NCBI GenBank assembly: GCA_947498815.1
Contig: CANMLU010000013.1
Coordinates: 62,001-126,000, forward strand
Origin: an uncultured Aquimarina sp.
GTDB lineage: Bacteria > Bacteroidota > Bacteroidia > Flavobacteriales > Flavobacteriaceae
DNA length: 64,000 bases
Direction: 5' to 3'
Below are positions 1-8,510 of this stretch, one piece after another. The notes beneath the pieces are model-generated. The model did not search any database and was not told the DNA's origin. It was given only the letters and a program-made list of their open reading frames with translations. A program made the translations under genes and the position numbers. The first letter of the stretch is position 1. Every line of letters starts with the position of its first letter.

Positions 1-33
1 TAAATCATTAATTCAAATTTTAATACCAAAAAG

Positions 34-64
34 TTGTTTTATAAAGATATTATTATCATTTTTG
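34..64 (+). promoter_or_regulatory. Possible promoter of the susC-susD pair
   Basis: A TTG at 34-36 is followed after 20 bases by CATTTTTG at 57-64. This resembles the Bacteroidota sigma-ABfr promoter (-33 TTTG, -7 TAnnTTTG) with one mismatch in the -7 element. The susC ATG lies 28 bases further on. The assignment is by consensus only. Confidence 0.35.
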
Positions 65-92
65 GAACTGGCTAATTCAAATAAATTGTAAA

Positions 93-3000
93 ATGAGAAC
101 AAAGTTTAGTGGAATTTTAACGCTACTTTTAGCGTTTGTTGTGCAATTCACTTTTGCGCAAGAAAAAACAATCTCCGGTACTGTATCCGACGATAAAGGA
201 CTACCGTTACCAGGGGTGAATGTTATAGTAAAAAACACGGCAGATGGTACGCAAACCGATTTTGATGGTAATTATACGATCAATGCAAATCGAGGAGCTG
301 TACTATCTTTTAGTTATGTTGGTTTTGAATCACAAGACATAGTAGTCGGTGATAACGAATCAATTAATGTACAACTAGCAACTTCAGCTGCAGAGCTTGA
401 AGAAGTAATCATTCAGGCATATGGTACGACAACCAGAGCAACATCGAACATTTCTGTATCGGTTGTTAGTTCTGATGACATTGCGAACAGACCAAATGCA
501 AATGCTATCCAGACATTATCTGGACAAGTAGCAGGTTTGAATATTACTGCTGCAACAGGTCAACCTGGAGCCCCTCCTACGGTAAGAATTCGTGGTGTAG
601 GTACTATTGGTGGTAATGTGGATCCTCTATACATTATAGATGGTGTTCCAACAGATGCAAACGCTTTCAGGAGTTTAAATCCAAACAACATTGCTTCCGT
701 ATCTGTTTTGAAAGATGCAGGTGCAACGGCCATCTATGGTAACCGTGGTGCAAATGGGGTGATTATTATCACAACTAATAAAGGTAGCTTTAATGAAGGT
801 CTTAAAGTTGGTTATACTGGAATTTTATCCTTTGCCAATCTACAAGGCAATGATTATGATTTGATGGATTCGCAAGAGCAGTTAACCTTAGAAAGAAATT
901 TAGGAAGTGGATTAGGAGCTAGTTTATCTGATGCAGAAATTGCAGCAGCAGCAACAACCGACTGGGCAGATGTTTTCTTTGATACTGGTATTACTCAAAA
1001 TCATAACTTAACATTATCAAGTGGTTCAGAAAATGTACGTCAATTTACTTCTTTAGGATACTTCGAACAAGAAGGTATACTGCAAGATAGTGATTTAACA
1101 CGTTTCAACATTCAAAGTAATGTGGATGGAAAATCATCAAATGACAAATTCAACTATGGATTAAATCTAGCGGTTAACTTTTCCAAATCCAACGAACCAA
1201 ACAATATTGGTGGTGGAGGTATTAACAGAAACTATATCTTGGGTGCTTACCAATCGGTTCCTTACCTAAGTCCAGCTGATTACACAAATGGAGCAGCTTT
1301 ATTATCACCTCTTTCTTTTACAAATACACCTCTATTCTTAATTGATAGACTAGAAACGTTTACTAGAACAGAAGATGAGATTCAGTTATTAGGTAGTTTA
1401 AATGCCAGTTACGAAATTATTCCTGGATTAATTGCTAAAGTTGAACTTACTTCAGAACTTAGAGATGAGAAAAGAATTACTTCTGAAGGCCCAGAGTCTT
1501 TTAACGCATTATTATTTGCGCAAGGTAAAGACCCATCAGGTACAGTAACTCAAACATCCAACAGACAATTTTCTTTTAATCAAGTTACTAGCTTAAGCTA
1601 CAACAAGGTATTTGGAAAAAACACTTTAGATATTGGTTTATTTACTGAATATTTCAAAGCACATTTTGAAACTTTTGGATTTACTCAAGAAGGTTTAAAT
1701 CCACTTACGTTTGTTCCTGGTGATGGTGGTGCTTTTATTGGAGATAATCCTGAAAACGATTTTTATGTAGATACTGTACGTGCGAATCTACTTGATGCAG
1801 GTTTATTCTCGTACTTTTCAAGAGTTGATTATGATTACGATACTAGATTTGGTTTAACAGGTACTGTTCGTAGAGATGCTTCTTTTAGATTCGCTGATTC
1901 TAACCGTTGGGGTACTTTTTACTCTGTATCGGGTAGATGGAATATAGGAAACGAAGATTTCATGGCAAACTCTGGATTTGACGCTTTAAAATTAAGAGCT
2001 TCTTACGGTACAACTGGAAATCAATATATAAGAAACGACATTAACACCCCTGGGGTTTATTTTGACAATCCAAACTTAGCTCTTGATTTATTTGCTACTG
2101 GTACTGGATATGGTGCTGCAAATGCAATCTTCCAGAGTGAAATCGGAGAAAGTACTCTGCAATGGGAAACTACAACACAAACCAATGTCGGTTTAGATTT
2201 TGAAGTGTTTAACAGAAGACTTCGTGGTTCTGTAGATTGGTATAAGAAAGTTACGACTGATTTATTCTTGAACAACCCTTTATCTGGAATTTCTACGATT
2301 TTTGACGGAACAAGCCCTAATGCAAACCGATTCCAAACTGACTTAAGTGGTAACTTAGGCGAGTTAGAAAACACAGGGGTCGATTTCTCTTTAGATTTTG
2401 ACATTTTTAGAAGTTCTGATCCTGAAGGATTTAATTTCAATGTTAATTTTGTAGGTAACTACAATAAGCAAGAAATTATAGACTTAGCTAATGACGAAGG
2501 AGAAATCATTAGTGGTATTTCAACATCTTTTAGAGAGGGTGGTAAACTTAATGAATACTATACGTACAGATACGCTGGTGTTAACCCAGACAATGGTAAC
2601 TTATTATTCTTGACCGCAGATGGTGAAGTAACTGAAAATCCAGATGTTGATAATGACCGAGTATTTTTAGATAAGAATATTTTTCCCGATTTCGAAGGTG
2701 GTTTCGGATTCAAGATGGACTATAAAGGATTTTTCGTAACTACACAATTTAGATATACTATCGGTGTAGATCGATTTGATTTTGACCTTCAAGGTTTCCA
2801 GGATCCTACTGCTGTAGGTCAGTTTAGAACTTCAAGAGATTTACTTAACGCTTGGACTCCTACAAATACAAACACAGATATCCCATCTTTAACAGCAACG
2901 AATTTAGCTATTGGAGTTAATTCTGACAGATATCTTACAAGTGCTGATTTTGTTCGATTAAGATTTGCACAAATTGGATATTCTTTCCCAGAAAAATTCC

Positions 3001-3173
3001 TTGCCGGAACAGGATTTAACAGTGTTCGTATATTTGCAAATGGAGAAAACCTATTTACGATTACAGACTGGAGAGGTTTTGATGCAGAAGTAGTTAACAT
3101 TAATGGTCTTACTCAAAGTAATTTATACCCTACACCAAGAATTATTTCTGTAGGTTTTGAATTCGGATTTTAA
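93..3173 (+). CDS. SusC/RagA family TonB-linked outer membrane protein
   Basis: This is a TonB-dependent outer-membrane transporter of the SusC/RagA family, which forms a lidded channel with a SusD lipoprotein for import of oligomeric nutrients. A signal peptide (residues 1-22, ending FTFAQ) is followed by a carboxypeptidase-regulatory-like domain (about 24-110, motif VSDDKGLPLPGVNVIVKNT), the TonB plug (about 115-225, with RIRGVGTIGG and PLYIIDGVPTD) and a long beta-barrel to residue 1026. The barrel ends in an aromatic (ISVGFEFGF), as outer-membrane barrels do. Length is normal for the family. The susD gene starts 18 bases downstream, so the two form an operon. No glycosidase, sulfatase or peptidase lies next to the pair and no anti-sigma/ECF pair precedes it, so the substrate cannot be inferred. 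Confidence 0.95.
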   Translation: MRTKFSGILTLLLAFVVQFTFAQEKTISGTVSDDKGLPLPGVNVIVKNTADGTQTDFDGNYTINANRGAVLSFSYVGFESQDIVVGDNESINVQLATSAAELEEVIIQAYGTTTRATSNISVSVVSSDDIANRPNANAIQTLSGQVAGLNITAATGQPGAPPTVRIRGVGTIGGNVDPLYIIDGVPTDANAFRSLNPNNIASVSVLKDAGATAIYGNRGANGVIIITTNKGSFNEGLKVGYTGILSFANLQGNDYDLMDSQEQLTLERNLGSGLGASLSDAEIAAAATTDWADVFFDTGITQNHNLTLSSGSENVRQFTSLGYFEQEGILQDSDLTRFNIQSNVDGKSSNDKFNYGLNLAVNFSKSNEPNNIGGGGINRNYILGAYQSVPYLSPADYTNGAALLSPLSFTNTPLFLIDRLETFTRTEDEIQLLGSLNASYEIIPGLIAKVELTSELRDEKRITSEGPESFNALLFAQGKDPSGTVTQTSNRQFSFNQVTSLSYNKVFGKNTLDIGLFTEYFKAHFETFGFTQEGLNPLTFVPGDGGAFIGDNPENDFYVDTVRANLLDAGLFSYFSRVDYDYDTRFGLTGTVRRDASFRFADSNRWGTFYSVSGRWNIGNEDFMANSGFDALKLRASYGTTGNQYIRNDINTPGVYFDNPNLALDLFATGTGYGAANAIFQSEIGESTLQWETTTQTNVGLDFEVFNRRLRGSVDWYKKVTTDLFLNNPLSGISTIFDGTSPNANRFQTDLSGNLGELENTGVDFSLDFDIFRSSDPEGFNFNVNFVGNYNKQEIIDLANDEGEIISGISTSFREGGKLNEYYTYRYAGVNPDNGNLLFLTADGEVTENPDVDNDRVFLDKNIFPDFEGGFGFKMDYKGFFVTTQFRYTIGVDRFDFDLQGFQDPTAVGQFRTSRDLLNAWTPTNTNTDIPSLTATNLAIGVNSDRYLTSADFVRLRFAQIGYSFPEKFLAGTGFNSVRIFANGENLFTITDWRGFDAEVVNINGLTQSNLYPTPRIISVGFEFGF

Positions 3174-3191
3174 ACTAAAAAATTGAAAACA

Positions 3192-4694
3192 ATGAAAATA
3201 AAAAAGATAATAGCACTTTTTACATGTACCGTAGCACTTTGGTCATGTAATGATGCAATAGATATAGTACAACCAGGGAATTTAGATCCTAGTTTAGCTT
3301 TTAGCAGTGTATCTGATCTAAATGCTGGTCTTCTTGGAGTGTATAATGTAATTGATACTTCTCCTGAAGTTCAGTTTAACGCAATCTTTACCGATGAATT
3401 ATCAATTGGTTTTGATAACGGTGGACAAGGATTAGGTAATGGTGAGTATGGATTTCTTTTAAATGCAGGTAGTGCAGCTCCTACCGCAAACTGGTTAATT
3501 TTTAACGGTACATTAAATGCTACCAATAGAATTATCACGGCTGCTGCAGGTATCACTCCTGAAGCTGGCGAAGAAGCTCAGTATAATGAGATTCTAGGAC
3601 AAGCTTTGGCTATTAGAGCTTATGCACACTTTCAATTAATTAGTTATTTCAGTACTGATTATACGGACAATAATGCATTAGGTTCTATTCTAATAGATTT
3701 TGTACCTACTACGGATCAGTCATTACCAAGAAATACAAATGGTGAAATATTTGCAGTAATCAATGATGATCTTACTAGAGCTAAAAACCTTATCTCTACT
3801 GAGGCTGCTACAACTTTTATTAGTAAAGATTTTGTAACAGCGTTACAAGCTCGTATTGCAGCTTATACTCAAGATTATACTACTGCAAACACACTTGCAA
3901 CGGAACTAATGGGTAAATATCCACTAGCAACAAGAGCAGAGTATGTTGATGTTTTTAAAGACTCTTCTAATGTTGGAATCATCTTCAAATTAGAAAGAAC
4001 AATTAATGATGACCATGATCGTCAAGCTACTACTGGTAGTGGATTTGGTGCTGGTTGGGTAGGTGCAAACTTTGCCTTTGTTGATGGAACTCTTGATGGT
4101 TCTCCTTATTTTGAAGCTGGAAGATCTTTATTTAATCTACTTGATCCTACTGATGTAAGATATGATGTTTTAATCAATGAAACTTCAGTAATTAGTGCAG
4201 ATTACCAAAACGCAGCAGATTTTGCTACGGAAGATATTCTTGTTGTAGGAAAGTATCCTGGAAGTGAGAAACCACTTTTAAATGACTTAAAAGTCTTTAG
4301 AGTTGCTGAAATGTTATTAATCAAAGCAGAGGCTCTTGCTGATGCTGGTAACATTAATGGCGCTGCAAACTCTACCGCTGCTCTTATCAAGCAATTGAGA
4401 GATGCTAGATTTGGTTCTGATCAACCATTACCAAACTATGCTAGTGCTACTGAAGCTTTTGGAGCAATATTAGACGAAAGAAGAATTGAGCTAGCGTTCG
4501 AAGGTCACCGTTGGAAAGATCTTAAGCGTATGGGAGTAAGAGGTAATAGAGGTATTGCAAGAGACCCACTAGATTGTGCTGTTAACAATGCTTGTACTCT
4601 TGAAGCTACTGACTTCAGATTTACTATGCCAATTCCTATTACAGAATTGAATGCCAATGCCGCGATACGTGGTCAGCAAAACCCTGGATACTAA
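3192..4694 (+). CDS. SusD/RagB family nutrient-binding outer membrane lipoprotein
   Basis: This is the surface lipoprotein partner of the SusC channel upstream. An in-frame TTG at 3183 exists, but ATG 3192 gives a cleaner lipoprotein signal: MKIKKIIALF, a hydrophobic core, then a lipobox ending WSC with Cys19. The body has SusD features: a helical TPR-like N-terminal half (LGQALAIRAYAHFQLISYFS) and the C-terminal signature with ILDERRIELAFEGHRWKDLKRMG near residue 430. The protein is about 500 residues, usual for the family. It is transcribed with susC and followed by a strong hairpin terminator. The glycan or peptide it binds is unknown. Confidence 0.93.
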   Translation: MKIKKIIALFTCTVALWSCNDAIDIVQPGNLDPSLAFSSVSDLNAGLLGVYNVIDTSPEVQFNAIFTDELSIGFDNGGQGLGNGEYGFLLNAGSAAPTANWLIFNGTLNATNRIITAAAGITPEAGEEAQYNEILGQALAIRAYAHFQLISYFSTDYTDNNALGSILIDFVPTTDQSLPRNTNGEIFAVINDDLTRAKNLISTEAATTFISKDFVTALQARIAAYTQDYTTANTLATELMGKYPLATRAEYVDVFKDSSNVGIIFKLERTINDDHDRQATTGSGFGAGWVGANFAFVDGTLDGSPYFEAGRSLFNLLDPTDVRYDVLINETSVISADYQNAADFATEDILVVGKYPGSEKPLLNDLKVFRVAEMLLIKAEALADAGNINGAANSTAALIKQLRDARFGSDQPLPNYASATEAFGAILDERRIELAFEGHRWKDLKRMGVRGNRGIARDPLDCAVNNACTLEATDFRFTMPIPITELNANAAIRGQQNPGY

Positions 4695-4720
4695 TATCCG
4701 GATATTATAATAATCTTATA

Positions 4721-4755
4721 CATCCCTCTGAATATTTTCAGGGGGATGTTTTTTT
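4721..4755 (+). terminator. Rho-independent terminator of susC-susD
   Basis: A 12-bp stem (CATCCCTCTGAA at 4721-4732 and TTCAGGGGGATG at 4737-4748, one G-T wobble) with loop TATT is followed by a run of seven T. It closes the SusCD operon and lies just before the rlmB promoter element. Confidence 0.9.
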
Positions 4756-4759
4756 GTAC

Positions 4760-4767
4760 TATATTTG
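4760..4767 (+). promoter_or_regulatory. -7 promoter element of rlmB
   Basis: TATATTTG matches the Bacteroidota -7 consensus TAnnTTTG and sits only seven bases before the rlmB ATG at 4775, which predicts a very short or absent 5' leader. No good -33 TTTG is seen at the usual distance. Confidence 0.4.
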
Positions 4768-4774
4768 ACCCCTT

Positions 4775-5509
4775 ATGAAAAATGACTCACTAGTTTTTGG
4801 CATTAGAGCCATAATCGAAGCCATCTCATCTGGCAAAACCATAGATAAGCTTTTTGTACAAAAGGGATTAATCGGTGAGCTGGCTAAAGAATTAATGGCC
4901 TTAGTGAGAGAAAAAAACATCACATTTACTTTTGTTCCGGTTGAAAAACTAAACAAGCTTACCCGTAAAAACCACCAGGGAGCAGTAGCCTTTATATCTC
5001 CTATCGATTTTTATGACCTTGAAAATCTTGTCATGACGGTTACAGAGTCTGGCCAAACCCCCTTATTTTTGATTCTGGATCAACTCTCGGATGTTCGTAA
5101 TTTTGGTGCCATCATCAGGACAGCAGAATGCACAGGTGTACATGGAATTATTATACAAAAAAAAGGCGGAGCACCAATCAGTGCGGATACCATTAAAACA
5201 TCTGCAGGAGCTGTTTTTAAAATTCCTATATGTAAAGTAGATCATATCAAAGATGCTATGTTTTACCTTCAAGGATCTGGTATACAAGTAATAGCGGCTA
5301 CCGAAAAAGCTAATGATCCAATTTATGATATAGACCTCACCATACCTTCTGCAATAATTATGGGAAGCGAAGGTAAAGGCATATCTCCATCAGTATTAAA
5401 ACTTGTGGATCAGTTAGCAAAACTTCCTATGTATGGAGAAATTGGCTCTCTTAATGTTTCTGTAGCCTGCGGTGTGTTCTTATATGAAACCATAAGGCAA
5501 AGGCGATAA
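4775..5509 (+). CDS. rlmB: 23S rRNA (guanosine-2'-O-)-methyltransferase RlmB, SpoU/TrmH family
   Basis: This protein methylates the 2'-O of a conserved 23S rRNA guanosine using SAM (G2251 in E. coli) and belongs to the SPOUT (trefoil-knot) class. The N-terminal substrate-binding domain (residues 1-80, starting FGIRAIIEAISSGKTIDKLF) is followed by the SpoU domain. Its three motifs are clear: DQLSDVRNFGAIIRTAE, MGSEGKGISPSVLKLVD, and PMYGEIGSLNVSVACGVFLY near the C terminus. The length of 244 residues is standard. It stands alone between the SusCD terminator and a convergent rhomboid gene 15 bases away. A related SPOUT methyltransferase acting on tRNA or another rRNA site cannot be fully excluded, but the N-terminal domain favours RlmB. 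Confidence 0.88.
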   Translation: MKNDSLVFGIRAIIEAISSGKTIDKLFVQKGLIGELAKELMALVREKNITFTFVPVEKLNKLTRKNHQGAVAFISPIDFYDLENLVMTVTESGQTPLFLILDQLSDVRNFGAIIRTAECTGVHGIIIQKKGGAPISADTIKTSAGAVFKIPICKVDHIKDAMFYLQGSGIQVIAATEKANDPIYDIDLTIPSAIIMGSEGKGISPSVLKLVDQLAKLPMYGEIGSLNVSVACGVFLYETIRQRR

Positions 5510-5524
5510 TAGCATTAAATTCAA

Positions 5525-6259
5525 CTATTCTTTCTTTACTTTATCTTCTTTATATTCATAAACTACCTCTACATCTTCCGATAAATTTTCTTCAGGTAGT
5601 TGTTCAATGAAATTACCATTTTCATCAAAGTGTTTCAAAAACTCATCTTCTTCGGGATTATAATCCGTAGATTCCCACGTATAGATTTTAGGTATAGCTA
5701 CTCCCCTTCTAATTAAAAAAGCTAGTATAGTTCCTGAAATCATTCCCGACAAATGTCCTTCCCATGAAATCTTTGGGTCTATTGGCAATACATACCACAC
5801 CATACTACCATAAATAAATACCACGACAAAAGACAAGGCTATTAATCTAAAATGTTTGGCGACGATCCCCTTAAAAAACAAAAAACTAAAAAGCATGTAT
5901 ATTACCCCACTAGCTCCAATATGATTTGCTGGCCTACCAAACAGCCAAGTTAAAAAACCAGTAAGTACCAGCCCAATAAACAAAACTTTCCAAGCATTGG
6001 GTTTATAAAAATAAAAAAGTGCCGTAGATAAAATTAGCAACGGAAGTGTATTATGCCATAAATGTGTAATATCCGAATGAATTAAGGGAGAGAAAATAAC
6101 TCCTCGTAAACCAACAATACTTCTTGGATTAACGCCAAAACCATGGAAATTAAAACCAAAGCGTGCTTCAAACCAAAAAACAATCCATATTGTTAAAACA
6201 AATACCAACGGGTATAATATTGTTCCAATATCGAACTTAAAGTGATCTCTTTGTTCCAT
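5525..6259 (-). CDS. Rhomboid family intramembrane serine protease
   Basis: This is an integral membrane protein of 244 residues with about six hydrophobic segments and a charged C-terminal cytoplasmic tail. The rhomboid catalytic dyad is visible: GASGVIYMLF carries the serine of the GxSG motif, and GHLSGMISG carries the histidine in a later membrane helix. HLWHNTLPLLILS matches the conserved HxxxN oxyanion helix. Rhomboids cleave transmembrane helices of other proteins; the substrate here is unknown. The tail (about residues 196-244) is unusually acidic and lacks similarity I recognise. The gene converges with rlmB and runs divergently from rarA. Confidence 0.88.
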   Translation of the reverse strand: MEQRDHFKFDIGTILYPLVFVLTIWIVFWFEARFGFNFHGFGVNPRSIVGLRGVIFSPLIHSDITHLWHNTLPLLILSTALFYFYKPNAWKVLFIGLVLTGFLTWLFGRPANHIGASGVIYMLFSFLFFKGIVAKHFRLIALSFVVVFIYGSMVWYVLPIDPKISWEGHLSGMISGTILAFLIRRGVAIPKIYTWESTDYNPEEDEFLKHFDENGNFIEQLPEENLSEDVEVVYEYKEDKVKKE

Positions 6260-6371
6260 ACCGTAAATTATAGCAAAAAAAAGTCCAAAACAACAACTTC
6301 AGTAAAAATGGCAGTGTAATAATCAACAATTGATCAAAAAAGATCCTATAAAGCTTTGTAACTTTGTAATT

Positions 6372-7655
6372 ATGAGTATAAATAAACCTTTGGCAGAAAG
6401 AATACGACCCAAATCCCTGGAAGAGTACCTAAGTCAGGAACATCTGGTGGGTAATGATGGTTCGTTAACACATCAAATCAAAAAAGGAATTATACCCTCC
6501 TTAATACTATGGGGACCACCGGGAGTAGGCAAAACAACACTTGCAAATATAATAGCCACCGAGTCAGAAAGGCCGTTTTACACCCTTAGCGCTATCAATA
6601 GTGGTGTTAAAGATGTAAGAGAAGTCATTGAAAAGGCGAAACAAAGTGGAGGGTTGTTTACTTCCAAAAACCCAATCTTATTTATTGATGAAATACATAG
6701 ATTTAGCAAATCACAACAAGATTCGTTATTGGGTGCAGTAGAAAAGGGATGGATAACCCTTATTGGAGCGACCACAGAAAACCCAAGTTTCGAAGTTATC
6801 CCAGCACTTTTATCGAGGTGCCAGGTTTATGTACTCAACCCCTTTGGCAAAAAAGAATTAGAAGAATTATTAGATCGTGCAATGCGCGAGGATGATGATC
6901 TTAAATCAAAAGAAATACAACTTCAAGAAACCGAATCATTATTAAAACTAAGTGGCGGAGATGCCAGAAAACTATTAAACATTTTTGAACTCATTGTCTC
7001 TAGCCAGGACCAAAGCCCAATTATTATCACAAATGATCTTGTAACCAAACTTGTACAGCAGAACACTGTTCGATATGACAAAACGGGAGAGCAACATTAT
7101 GATATTATTTCGGCATTTATAAAATCGGTTCGTGGTAGTGATCCTAATGCAGCAGTATATTGGCTTGCCAGAATGATCGAAGGTGGTGAAGATCTTAAAT
7201 TTATAGCACGTAGAATGATCATATTGGCATCAGAGGATATAGGAAATGCCAATCCAACCGCGCTAATCATGGCAAACAACACATTCCAGGCTGTAACGAC
7301 TATTGGATATCCCGAAGCGCGAATAGTTTTAAGTCAATGTGCAGTTTATCTTGCTACCTCTCAAAAAAGCAATGCCTCTTATATGGCGATTAACAAAGCC
7401 CAACAATTAGTAAAGCAAACTGGAGATTTATCCATTCCATTGCATTTAAGGAATGCTCCAACCAAATTAATGAAAGAATTAGGTTATGGTGAAGACTATA
7501 AATATTCGCACAATCATGAAGAAAATTTTGTTGAACAAGAATTTTTACCCGATGAAATTGCGAATACACAACTATATGAACCAGGAAATAATCAACGCGA
7601 AAACTCTTTTAGAGCTTTTCTAAAAACACGATGGGGTGATAAATATGGGTATTAG
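6372..7655 (+). CDS. rarA: Replication-associated recombination protein A (AAA+ ATPase RarA/MgsA)
   Basis: This AAA+ ATPase of the clamp-loader clade acts at stalled replication forks. The chosen ATG at 6372 gives MSINKPLAERIRPKSLEEYL, matching family N termini; an upstream in-frame TTG (6330) would add 14 atypical residues. Walker A is GPPGVGKT (residues 48-55), Walker B is ILFIDEIHRF (D105, E106), sensor 1 lies in GATTENPSFEV and the arginine-finger segment in LLSRCQV. The C-terminal MgsA domain includes DPNAAVYWLARMIEGGED and the ending FLKTRWGDKYGY. The 427-residue length is normal. A TAACTTTG element ends five bases before the ATG, suggesting a near-leaderless transcript. Confidence 0.93.
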   Translation: MSINKPLAERIRPKSLEEYLSQEHLVGNDGSLTHQIKKGIIPSLILWGPPGVGKTTLANIIATESERPFYTLSAINSGVKDVREVIEKAKQSGGLFTSKNPILFIDEIHRFSKSQQDSLLGAVEKGWITLIGATTENPSFEVIPALLSRCQVYVLNPFGKKELEELLDRAMREDDDLKSKEIQLQETESLLKLSGGDARKLLNIFELIVSSQDQSPIIITNDLVTKLVQQNTVRYDKTGEQHYDIISAFIKSVRGSDPNAAVYWLARMIEGGEDLKFIARRMIILASEDIGNANPTALIMANNTFQAVTTIGYPEARIVLSQCAVYLATSQKSNASYMAINKAQQLVKQTGDLSIPLHLRNAPTKLMKELGYGEDYKYSHNHEENFVEQEFLPDEIANTQLYEPGNNQRENSFRAFLKTRWGDKYGY

Positions 7656-7656
7656 A

Positions 7657-7684
7657 AATTAAAAAGAGTTCCAATAGAGAACTC
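7657..7684 (-). terminator. Terminator of the 10489-7691 operon
   Basis: Read on the minus strand, GAGTTC (7684-7679), a 7-base loop and GAACTC (7671-7666) form a 6-bp stem followed by TTTTTAATTT. It lies just downstream of the minus-strand gene ending at 7691 and also separates it from the convergent rarA. Confidence 0.6.
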
Positions 7685-7690
7685 AGGAAT

Positions 7691-8506
7691 CTATTGCCTG
7701 GCCAGTGTGTCTATAATTATCTTTTTTGTTGCAGGATTAATTCTTTCAATGATAAAGTTTCCATAACCATCAAAATATCCACCACCACTCAAAACGCCCG
7801 CATCAATCAAATAACTATTATCCTTATTCATTTTATAAATATTACCTAAAGAAACGGAAGTATTATTATGTATTTTAAGCAATTCATAACCATATTCTTC
7901 TGACTTTAAAGTATAGCTCTCTTTATTAAACTGATACAAAATTGTTTTGTCTTTTGGAGCTACAACTTCTACAGGTTCTTTTTTCACCTCTTGGGTTTCT
8001 TCTTTCTTTATTGATTCTTCCTCTACGATACTTTTGGCAACAGTATCAGACTTTTTTTCTATCGCTTCCTTATTATTCTTATACGAATAATTAAGAGCTT
8101 TAACATCATTAAAAGCATCTCTTAAGGCTTCATGATATGCTTTTTTAAACTCTTTTTCTCTACTAATACCGTCTGAAGATTTAAACACATCGTTTCCATT
8201 ACAATCCGTCAATGTTATCATAAGTTTTGTGACAAACAGGCCTGAATTTTTGGTTACACTTGCCTGTAATGCTTTACATCCATTTGAAATCAAATCCTCG
8301 GGAAGCTTATCTCCTTGCATAAAAGCTCTAAAACCATATTTATTAAACAAAAATTTGGTTAATGAGTTTAACTGATATTTATCATTTTGCTTAAGAAAAC
8401 TATACCCCTGTGGTACTACTACATACTTATAGTCATTCACACTTTCTTGGGCAAGACTTCCTGTAATTGACATTAGAAAAAACCCACAAAATAAAATACG
8501 TAACAT
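7691..8506 (-). CDS. Secreted protein of unknown function, third gene of an envelope module
   Basis: No specific family is recognised. The 271-residue protein starts with a signal peptide (MLRILFCGFFLMSITGSLAQ). The N-terminal part (about 25-140) is a folded domain with VVVPQGYSFLKQNDKYQLNS and a run of secondary structure resembling periplasmic proteins seen throughout Flavobacteriaceae. A low-complexity Lys/Glu/Val-rich linker follows (about 150-190), then a beta-rich C-terminal domain of about 80 residues ending IIIDTLARQ. It is separated by four bases from the upstream DUF5723 gene and is probably cotranscribed with it and with the lipoprotein gene at 9914-10489. I infer a role at the cell envelope from the signal peptide and neighbours only. 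Confidence 0.75.
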   Translation of the reverse strand: MLRILFCGFFLMSITGSLAQESVNDYKYVVVPQGYSFLKQNDKYQLNSLTKFLFNKYGFRAFMQGDKLPEDLISNGCKALQASVTKNSGLFVTKLMITLTDCNGNDVFKSSDGISREKEFKKAYHEALRDAFNDVKALNYSYKNNKEAIEKKSDTVAKSIVEEESIKKEETQEVKKEPVEVVAPKDKTILYQFNKESYTLKSEEYGYELLKIHNNTSVSLGNIYKMNKDNSYLIDAGVLSGGGYFDGYGNFIIERINPATKKIIIDTLARQ

Positions 8507-8510
8507 AAAA

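Noticed and set aside
2057-2440. 127-codon minus-strand frame inside susC
   Set aside because: Antisense shadow of a well-supported gene.
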